Both the position numbers and the translations under genes were made by a program. A stretch of DNA of 64,000 nucleotides. It comes from Salinarchaeum laminariae. Its GTDB lineage: Archaea; Halobacteriota; Halobacteria; Halobacteriales; Salinarchaeaceae. Positions 57,786 to 64,000 of this stretch are shown piece by piece. Below the pieces are notes generated by a model. That model did no database searches, was not told where the DNA came from, and was given only the letters and a program-made list of their open reading frames with translations. Numbering within the stretch: position 1 is the first letter of the stretch; every line of letters begins with the position of its first letter. The stretch covers positions 620,001 through 684,000 of the forward strand of contig NZ_CP096270.1 of NCBI RefSeq assembly GCF_023204835.1, read 5' to 3'.

Positions 57786-59237
57786 ATGAACAGGCGAGTA
57801 GCGTATCTTGGGCTGGCGTTCGTGCTGTGTGGAGCCGCGCTGCTCGCCACGCCGACGTTCGGCTTCGAGACGATCGCTGCAGACAGAAGCGCCCAGATCG
57901 AAACGACCAACGACGCCAACGCACTCGTCGGCTTCGAAGCGACGGACGAGTCGATCAATAGCCTTGGAGATACGGCGACGGTCTTCACGCTTCGGAACAA
58001 CGCTGAGGAGTCGCTCACATTTTCCGTAGAAACAGAAATCGACGACGCGGGCAACGTCGAAGTCGACACGCCCGGTGATGGCGAGGTAGCAGCCGGACAA
58101 ACGACTGACGTCGTCCTTCGGTGTAACGGCGACAGTGGCACCGGCACCACAACAGTGACGACGACCGTTACAGAGGCAGCCGGTGAGTCGATTACGATTA
58201 CTGGCGCATCGTCATCGACGACGATCGACTACCAGTGTACAGACAGCGGCGGTGGCGGACCGCCGGGGAGCGGTCCGGCGAGCTTCGCGGCGAACGATCC
58301 GCAGTACGACGGGGGCCAGTGGACCCAGCAGTTCGAGATCAACATTGCTGATCTCAAGAACAAGGGCGGATTCACGATCGATCTGAGTGATGCGCAGGCC
58401 AACGCCGGCGTCGACTACAGCGGTGCTTCCGCGACCATCACCAGTGGACAGGGGTCGCGTGATTTCGAGTTCGACAAAAACGAGTGGACGATCACGTACA
58501 CTTCACAGGGGAAAACCGACGGCCCGTTCGTGATCGAAGTGAGCGGAATCGAGATCACCAGCGATCAGGACGGGGGTGCTTCGTTCTCGACGACGACCGG
58601 AGAGAGCGGCACGGATGCGTTCGCTGTGCCAGCGATTGGAAACGACGGCAATACACAGACGGACGGTGACCTCGTCGTCGAAGACGGAACGAGTGCAAAT
58701 GGCGACATCGATGCCGGTGGGACGGTTACAATCGGCAACGGTGCGACGGCGAACGACGACGTCAACGCTGGCGGCGACGTCACTGTTGGAAACAGTGGAA
58801 CGGTGCACGGTGATCTCGAGTCCGGCGGCGACGTATCCCTCGGTGATGGCGCGACCGCTAGTAACGACGTAGCGGCCGACGGTGACGTCTCGATCGGCGC
58901 AGACGGAACGGCACACGGCAACATCGAGGCGGGTGGCGACGTGACCATTGGTCCCAGTGGGACGGCAAGCGGAGAGGTATCCGCCGGCGGTTCCGTGACC
59001 GTAGGGACTGGAGCCACGGTGCACGGCGAGATCGAAGCCGGCGGAACGGTAACCGCCGAGGCTGACTCGACCCTGAGCAACGGAGTAAGCACTGACGGAG
59101 ACGTCTATCTCGCGGACGGGGTAACTGCCTGGGGAGAGATCGAAAGCGGGGGAACGGTCTACGTCGGCTGTGACGTCAGCTATACAGAAGATAACGTGGA
59201 CGCTGAGGGCGGCGTGGTCTCCACCTGCGAGAACTGA
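57786..59237 (+). CDS. DUF1102 domain fused to nine-rung bactofilin-like beta-solenoid
   Basis: 483 residues, with a GGGGGAG ribosome site before the ATG and TATA-like GTTATAAG about 85 bp upstream. Residues 1-155 are a DUF1102-like domain with signal and a likely disulfide (Cys113-Cys151). Residues 160-300 form a second beta-rich domain (QWTQQFEINIADLKNKGGFT). Residues about 305-466 are nine 18-residue rungs, for example NGDIDAGGTVTIGNGATA and HGEIEAGGTVTAEADSTL. The rungs alternate between xG(D/N/E)(I/L)(D/E)(A/S)GG and (N/S)xxV types, giving a 36-residue superperiod. The pattern is that of polymer-forming bactofilins, but outside the cell. Two Cys near the end may lock the last turn. Confidence 0.8.
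   Translation: MNRRVAYLGLAFVLCGAALLATPTFGFETIAADRSAQIETTNDANALVGFEATDESINSLGDTATVFTLRNNAEESLTFSVETEIDDAGNVEVDTPGDGEVAAGQTTDVVLRCNGDSGTGTTTVTTTVTEAAGESITITGASSSTTIDYQCTDSGGGGPPGSGPASFAANDPQYDGGQWTQQFEINIADLKNKGGFTIDLSDAQANAGVDYSGASATITSGQGSRDFEFDKNEWTITYTSQGKTDGPFVIEVSGIEITSDQDGGASFSTTTGESGTDAFAVPAIGNDGNTQTDGDLVVEDGTSANGDIDAGGTVTIGNGATANDDVNAGGDVTVGNSGTVHGDLESGGDVSLGDGATASNDVAADGDVSIGADGTAHGNIEAGGDVTIGPSGTASGEVSAGGSVTVGTGATVHGEIEAGGTVTAEADSTLSNGVSTDGDVYLADGVTAWGEIESGGTVYVGCDVSYTEDNVDAEGGVVSTCEN
58698..59183 (+). repeat. Nine 54-bp tandem units coding for beta-solenoid rungs
   Basis: Nine in-frame 54-bp units with diverged DNA but conserved GGxVT(V/I)G-type residues. Odd and even units form two sub-families, so the array probably grew by doubling a 108-bp unit. 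Confidence 0.75.
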
Positions 59238-59264
59238 TTCGGCTGTAGTTCAGGCGGAGAGTGC

Positions 59265-60530
59265 TCACTCCTGCTCAACGGGCCGCCCATCCTTCGTCCG
59301 AGGCGCGACGTGATCGACGTACTCGTCGACGCTCGGCTCATCCACGCTGACCCGCACGTGGATCTCGCCCAGCTCGTCGGGTTTGCCGACGGCGAAGTTG
59401 ACGACGCCGACGAAGGCTGGCTGTTTCTTGAGGTCGAAGGCGATCGTGTCGCCCCGCTGGTTCGCGTAGAACTGGTCCCGGGCGGTGTCGAGGATTTCGC
59501 GCTCGTGGAGGAGTTCGGAGAAGTGCTCCATCGAGTGGGCGGTGGCGAGGAGTTCGCCCTCGTGGTGGTCGATCTCGGCGGTGGGGAAGTTCGTCCGGAT
59601 GGCGTCGGCGACGCGGTCGGTGACTTCCGTGGGGTAGACCGGTGCGGTGATCTCGACGTCGACCTTGTAGACCGAGTCCCCCGGGTCGGTGGCCGCTGCA
59701 GATTGGTCCGAACGCGGAGCGTCGGCCTGAGAGGTGCCCTCGGACGAAGCGCCATCGGCGGTGGAATCGGCGGCGGAAGAATCGTCGTCGGTCGCGGCGG
59801 TATCGGCAGCGCCGTCGACGTCAGCGTCACTGTCTGGGGCGACGTCGTCGACAGACGTATCGTCGGGTGCGTCGCCGCCATGTGCTGCTTCGGACGCGTC
59901 GTTGGCAGATTCGGCGTCGGTCGCATCGTCGGCGGATTCGGAAGCGGGCCCGTCGTCGGCTCCCGCCCCCGCGTTCGATCCCAGCGGCTCGTCGGTCGTC
60001 GCCTCCAGAATGCCGCGGATGCGCTGTTGGAACGCGGCGAGAGTTTCGGTGTTCGTGATCCGAACGTCGGCGCGCTCCATCGCATCGTCCATTCCGAACC
60101 CGCGTTCCCGTTCGTCGCGCTCCTCGAGTGACTCGCCGTCGAGATTGTCCCGGCCCCTGTCGGAGAGTCGTTCTTTCCGGAGATCGAACGGTGCCTCGAT
60201 CGAGAGCAGCGTGAAAGAATCGCCGAAAGCGGCCTCGAACTGGTCGACCTCGACGCCGCTCCGGACGCCGTCGACGAGAACGAGATCGCTGTCCTCGAGC
60301 GCCTCGCGAATCTGGGGGAGAGACGCCTCGGCGATCGCGCCAGGACCGTTCTCCTCACGGAGCGCCTGCGCGACCTCGCCGTGGTGCTCGGCAGGGTCGA
60401 GTCCGCGATCCCGGCACGCCTTCCGGATCACGTCGCCCATCGTCACCACCGGCACGTCGAGGGATTCGGCCAGGTTCGCGGCCTCCCCTTTGCCGCTCCC
60501 CGGCAGCCCCACCGTCGCGATGACCGTCAT
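59265..60530 (-). CDS. UPF0200/UPF0201 fusion: P-loop kinase-like plus RNA-binding-like domain
   Basis: 421 residues. The N-terminal kinase-like domain (1-180) has the P-loop GLPGSGKGEAA near 8-18, VTMGDVIRKACRDRGLDPAE and LVLVDGVRSGVEVDQFEAAF (dephospho-CoA/adenylate-kinase-like). A very acidic Asp/Ala/Ser linker of about 110 residues follows (about 190-300). The C-terminal UPF0201 (DUF54-like) domain (about 308-415) shows VDVEITAPVYPTEVTDRVAD and HSMEHFSELLHEREILDTAR. The two domains are known to be fused or adjacent in archaea; the long linker is extreme. The function is unproven, possibly RNA- or nucleotide-related. Confidence 0.85.
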   Translation of the reverse strand: MTVIATVGLPGSGKGEAANLAESLDVPVVTMGDVIRKACRDRGLDPAEHHGEVAQALREENGPGAIAEASLPQIREALEDSDLVLVDGVRSGVEVDQFEAAFGDSFTLLSIEAPFDLRKERLSDRGRDNLDGESLEERDERERGFGMDDAMERADVRITNTETLAAFQQRIRGILEATTDEPLGSNAGAGADDGPASESADDATDAESANDASEAAHGGDAPDDTSVDDVAPDSDADVDGAADTAATDDDSSAADSTADGASSEGTSQADAPRSDQSAAATDPGDSVYKVDVEITAPVYPTEVTDRVADAIRTNFPTAEIDHHEGELLATAHSMEHFSELLHEREILDTARDQFYANQRGDTIAFDLKKQPAFVGVVNFAVGKPDELGEIHVRVSVDEPSVDEYVDHVAPRTKDGRPVEQE

Positions 60531-60588
60531 TGGGCAGGGGTAGCGCCGTGTGGACCTTACGGCTTGTTATCCCGAGCGGCGGGGAGCG

Positions 60589-60972
60589 CTAGGGCTCGCG
60601 CCCGGTGAGTCGGTCGAGCTCCTCGAAGTAGGTCTCGCGAGGCACCTGGTAGCTGGCCCGGTAGTCGATCGCGCCCTCGGCGAACTCGGTGGCGACCGAT
60701 CGCAGCCGGTCGATCGCGTCGGGGCGACGGTCGAAGGGCTCCTCGATCGCAGTGACTTCGGGTTCGAGAAAGAGCGTGACGAACCAGTCGGTCGCCGTTT
60801 CGCGTTCGGGGCCAGGCCGGCGGTTGTTCCGTCGGCCGCGCGTGAGATAGAGCGTCGGCATGCATGCCGCTGGGAGGGCGTCACCGTCGAAGACGTCCGG
60901 GCGATAGGCCAGCACGACCCGTCCGTCGTCGCCGGCGTTCCAGACCGTCCAGCCCGCCGGAGCCTCGTCCAT
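60589..60972 (-). CDS. Haloarchaeal conserved protein (DUF5820-like)
   Basis: 127 residues. The family pattern is GWTVWNAGDDGRVVLAYRPD, VFDGDALPAACMPTLYLTRG and DWFVTLFLEPEVTAIEEPFD. It is soluble, alpha/beta, with one Cys in a conserved PAACMPT turn. A TATA-like GACTTTACCG lies about 25-33 bp upstream. Function unknown; the DUF number is from memory. It is divergent from the PrkA genes. Confidence 0.7.
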   Translation of the reverse strand: MDEAPAGWTVWNAGDDGRVVLAYRPDVFDGDALPAACMPTLYLTRGRRNNRRPGPERETATDWFVTLFLEPEVTAIEEPFDRRPDAIDRLRSVATEFAEGAIDYRASYQVPRETYFEELDRLTGREP

Positions 60973-61556
60973 GCGCTCGATTCGGGCGGCTGGCGGTAAA
61001 GTCGTGCGGACTGACGCGTCGAGAGGCGATCGATTGGACCGACTGAGTCCGCCGACGGCTGCGATCGACTATCACACCCTATTTAAAGTATCCAAGCGGC
61101 GGTTCTGCGAGATTGCCGACCACGCTGCCGGCACCCGATCTCGATCCGCGAGAATGGGGTTAATATTGCCACCATATATCTTTTGGGGCCACGCTTATGT
61201 CGCTGGAAACCTGGTATTGAAAGGAGTATCGGTACTCCCCTACCGATCCGCCCGCCGGTCCCCGCCGAGTCCCTCGCCGTTGTGCCGTGTTCGTCGCCGC
61301 CGGGCGTGGTATGCATACCCATGTCCAAGAACGACCGACGCGCCCGCCGCCCCGGGCGGCACGTGCGCGCACGAAACAGGCCAGCCCGACAGACAACGAC
61401 TACCTCCCGGCGGCGCACGACGAGTGACCGACGGCGCCCCGTCCCGAAGCCGCGTGGGCGTCACGTCGATCGACCGAGGTTCATTTGCGAGAGCGTGCCG
61501 CCGAGGTCAACGGTGCCGGTGCCAAGGAGTACGATCACGGTACCGGAGGTGGAGCG
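60973..61556. other. Intergenic region between the DUF5820-like and PrkA genes
   Basis: Has the minus-strand promoter at its left edge and a TATA-like CTATTTAAAGTA (61079-61090) shared with the orphan element at about 24313. Another AT-rich patch, ACCATATATCTTTTGG, lies near 61169-61184. No gene with protein-like composition is seen. The PrkA promoter must lie here; an in-frame GTG at 61485 could extend PrkA by 24 residues. Confidence 0.45.
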
Positions 61557-63632
61557 ATGAGCGACGGCAGCGTCGAGCTCGAGGAGCTGAGCGCGGAGTA
61601 CCAGGCGTCGATCCCGGAAGACCTGCGGGAGCCACGCTCCTTCGAGTGGTATCTCGAGCTGCTGGAGAGGGATCCCGCGGTCGCCCGAAACGCCCATCAG
61701 CGCGTCGCCGACATGTTCGACCACTACGGCGCGACCTACGACGAGGAACGCGGCGTCGTGGAGTACGCGCTCGCGAGCGAGGATCCCCTCCACGACGGCG
61801 AGAACACGTTCTACGGACGGGTCGTCCACGAGGCGATTCACGAGTTCGTCAACAAGGTGAAATCCGGTGCCCGCGGGCTCGGGCCCGAACGCCGTATCCT
61901 CCTCATGTTGGGCCCCGTCGGCTCGGGGAAATCCGCATTCGACGCGCAGCTCCGGCGTTATTTCGAGGATTACACGATGCACGAGGCGGGGCGGATGTAC
62001 ACGTTCCGCTGGACGAATCTTCGGGACGTCATTCCCGATCAGGATCCAGCCGACGACACGGTCCGCTCGCCGATGCAACAGGACCCGCTCGTCCTCTTGC
62101 CACAGCCCCAGCGCGATCAGGTGGTAGAACGGGTCAACGAGGTGCTCGACGCGCCCTACACCATCCGGAACGAGCAGAACCTCGACCCCGAGAGCGAGTT
62201 CTACATGGACGAGCTGCTGGCTCACTACGACGACGACCTCCAGTCCGTCCTCGACAATCACGTCGAGGTCGTCCGGCTAGTCGCCGACGAGAACAAGCGT
62301 CGCGCCCTGGAGACCTTCGAACCCAAGGACAAGAAAAACCAAGACGAGACGGAGCTCACCGGCGACGTCAACTACTCGAAGATCGCGGTCTATGGGGAGT
62401 CCGACCCGCGAGCGTTCGACTACTCCGGTGCGTTCTGTAACGCCAACCGCGGCATCTTCTCCGGCGAAGAGCTGCTGAAACTCCAGCGGGAGTTCCTCTA
62501 TGATTTCCTGCACGCCACCCAGGAGCAGACGATCAAACCCCGGAACAACCCCCGGATCGACATCGACCAGGTGATCGTCGGGCGGACGAACATGCCCGAG
62601 TACAAGGACAAAAAGGGGGACGAGAAGATGGAGGCGTTCAACGACCGCACCAAGCGGATCGACGTCCCCTACGTGATGGCCTACGAGGACGAGGCCGAGA
62701 TCTACCGGAAGCTGCTCGACAACGCCGACGTTCCGGACATCCACATCGAGCCCCACTCCCTCGAGATGGCGGGGCTCTTCGGCGTTCTCACCCGGATTGA
62801 GGAGCCCGATGCCGACACCGTCGATGTCTTGCAGAAGGCCAAGGCCTACAACGGCGAGGGCGACGCACTCGAGGACGTCGACGTCAAGAAACTCCGCGAG
62901 GAGGCCCAGGCGGCCGCCGCCGTCGGCGAAGGGATGGAGGGCGTCTCGCCGCGGTTCATCGGCGACGAGATCGCGGAGGCGATCATGGACTCCACCCACC
63001 GCGGGCGAGATTACCTCTCGCCGCTGACCGAGTTCGCGTTCTTCGAGGAGAACCTCGAACACCACGGCTCGATTCCCGAGGAGCGCTTCGAGCAGTACTA
63101 CCGTTACCTCGAGCGCGTCCGCGAGGAGTACCGCGAGCGCGCCATCGAAGACGTCCGCAACGCGCTGGCCTACGACGTCGAGGAGATCCAGCGCCAGGGC
63201 GAGAAGTATATGGATCACGTGATGGCGTACATCGACGACGACACCATCGAGGACGCGATTACGGGCGCAGAGAGCGAACCCGACGAGACCTTCCTCCGGG
63301 CCGTCGAGGAGAAACTCGACATCCCCGAGGACCGCAAGGACGACTTCCGCCAGGAGGTCAGCAACTGGGTCTCCCGCCGGGCTCGCGAGGGCGAGGCGTT
63401 CGATCCGACGGACAACGAACGGCTCCGCCGCGCGCTCGAACGCAAGCTCTGGGAGGACAAGAAACACAACATCAACTTCTCCGCCCTGGTCAGCGCCAAC
63501 GACCTCGACGAAGACGAGCGCACGAAGTGGGTCGACTCGCTCATGGATCTGGGCTACTCGGAGGAGGGCGCCCGCGAGGTCCTCGAGTTCGCCGGGGCGG
63601 AGGTCGCAAAAGCCGAACTGGAGGACGGCTGA
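61557..63632 (+). CDS. PrkA-family serine protein kinase (first copy)
   Basis: 691 residues from MSDGSVELEELSAEYQASIP, with GGAGGTG directly upstream, which decides the start. The AAA+-like N-terminal half has Walker A GPVGSGKS at 119-126 and a Walker B-like region later (IDIDQVIVGRTNMPEY). The C-terminal half is the PrkA kinase-like domain, with FAFFEENLEHHGSIPEERFE, YRYLERVREEYRERAIEDVR and a helical end. PrkA proteins are stress-linked kinases or ATPases, often in operons with DUF444 and SpoVR partners. A second PrkA gene follows. The length is normal for the family. Confidence 0.9.
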   Translation: MSDGSVELEELSAEYQASIPEDLREPRSFEWYLELLERDPAVARNAHQRVADMFDHYGATYDEERGVVEYALASEDPLHDGENTFYGRVVHEAIHEFVNKVKSGARGLGPERRILLMLGPVGSGKSAFDAQLRRYFEDYTMHEAGRMYTFRWTNLRDVIPDQDPADDTVRSPMQQDPLVLLPQPQRDQVVERVNEVLDAPYTIRNEQNLDPESEFYMDELLAHYDDDLQSVLDNHVEVVRLVADENKRRALETFEPKDKKNQDETELTGDVNYSKIAVYGESDPRAFDYSGAFCNANRGIFSGEELLKLQREFLYDFLHATQEQTIKPRNNPRIDIDQVIVGRTNMPEYKDKKGDEKMEAFNDRTKRIDVPYVMAYEDEAEIYRKLLDNADVPDIHIEPHSLEMAGLFGVLTRIEEPDADTVDVLQKAKAYNGEGDALEDVDVKKLREEAQAAAAVGEGMEGVSPRFIGDEIAEAIMDSTHRGRDYLSPLTEFAFFEENLEHHGSIPEERFEQYYRYLERVREEYRERAIEDVRNALAYDVEEIQRQGEKYMDHVMAYIDDDTIEDAITGAESEPDETFLRAVEEKLDIPEDRKDDFRQEVSNWVSRRAREGEAFDPTDNERLRRALERKLWEDKKHNINFSALVSANDLDEDERTKWVDSLMDLGYSEEGAREVLEFAGAEVAKAELEDG

Positions 63633-63687
63633 TGGCGATCGATTACGTGCGCGGCGGCGGTCGTCCATTCGAGGACGGTGGTGTCGG

Positions 63688-64000
63688 ATGAGCGGCGAGG
63701 AGTACGTCGCTGCGGCAGACCGGTCGCTCGCGGCGGCGTACGAACCGCCGACGAGTCTCGCCGAGTACGTCGATCGGGTGTTAGAGGAGCCAAACGTCGC
63801 GGCCCACGCCGCGAAATATCTCGTGGACGCCATCGAGGCCGCGGGAACGCGCACGGTGATCGAGCGTGGCGAGGAGTTCGAACGCTACCGCTTCTTCGAC
63901 GATCCACACAACGACGGCGAGCATGCAATCCTGGGCAACACGGCGACGCTGAACGCGCTGGTCGACGACCTGCGATCGATCGCCGCGAACAGAGGGAAAC
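63688..64000 (+). CDS. PrkA-family protein kinase (second copy), 3' partial
   Basis: The gene opens at the ATG at 63688 and runs off the window, at least 104 residues. The start SGEEYVAAADRSLAAAYEPP with TSLAEYVDRVLEEPNVAAHA and AKYLVDAIEAAGTRTVIERG, and FDDPHNDGEHAILGNTATLN, matches the second haloarchaeal PrkA type. The P-loop should lie just beyond the window. Between the two kinases an ATG at 63632 (overlapping the first gene's stop as TGATG) opens a 19-codon frame that ends at 63688-63691 and overlaps this start. It may serve translational coupling. Confidence 0.85.
   Translation, partial: MSGEEYVAAADRSLAAAYEPPTSLAEYVDRVLEEPNVAAHAAKYLVDAIEAAGTRTVIERGEEFERYRFFDDPHNDGEHAILGNTATLNALVDDLRSIAANRGK

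Noticed and set aside
60971..62440. Long plus-strand frame of 489 codons across the PrkA start
   Set aside because: It is an Arg-rich shadow frame over the PrkA coding region, produced by high GC content.
1..64000. tRNA, rRNA and CRISPR arrays
   Set aside because: No T-loop GGTTCRAATCC-type sequence with matching stems, no rRNA core and no regularly spaced repeats of CRISPR length were noticed. A covariance-model search would be decisive.

Overview
The window comes from a halophilic archaeon (class Halobacteria). GC content is high, the predicted proteins are strongly acidic, many start codons are GTG, and most genes have a TATA-like box 24-30 bp upstream of the start codon, as expected for leaderless transcripts. 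Typical archaeal genes are present: RadA, Orc1/Cdc6, CTP-dependent riboflavin kinase (RibK), an XPD-like helicase, UPF0179, UPF0200/UPF0201, DUF460 and PrkA-type kinases. I see no rRNA, tRNA, CRISPR array or transposase, so this reads as ordinary chromosome with several lineage-specific islands.

Layout. 1-6650: the end of a secreted DUF4397/beta-helix protein, a PiT phosphate permease, a CNNM/CBS membrane protein and small membrane proteins. 7573-13530: a glycosyltransferase cluster (GT2, GT39, GT28/MurG-like, GT4) interrupted by a small membrane-protein gene that looks frameshifted. 14660-24060: five paralogous Tat-dependent lipoprotein substrate-binding proteins of the iron-siderophore/cobalamin type, in two operons (three genes and two genes). 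Each operon is preceded by paired DtxR/Idr-like iron boxes around the TATA element. No permease or ATPase lies nearby. A haloarchaeal gene family follows both operons, intact after one and decayed after the other. 24600-43260: housekeeping genes for helicase, riboflavin synthesis, RadA, tRNA modification, thiol chemistry, Hsp20, PheA, DUF460 and ArsA. 43470-53600: CstA, threonine synthase, small regulators, a PAP2 phosphatase, a beta-propeller protein and Orc1/Cdc6. 53832-59237: a cluster of five secreted DUF1102-type surface proteins around a membrane-bound winged-helix regulator; the last protein carries a nine-rung bactofilin-like beta-solenoid. 59265-64000: a UPF0200/UPF0201 fusion kinase and two tandem PrkA-family kinases, the second cut by the window end.

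Two themes stand out. First, a dispersed ~125-bp structured repeat occurs at least seven times between genes, in both orientations. Its terminal arms differ between copies but stay self-complementary, and one copy carries extra hairpins with compensatory changes. Second, the iron-regulated array of orphan binding proteins looks like a duplicated and partly decayed locus that widens ligand range around a transporter encoded elsewhere.

Family names come from recognition of the translated sequence only; no database search was run.
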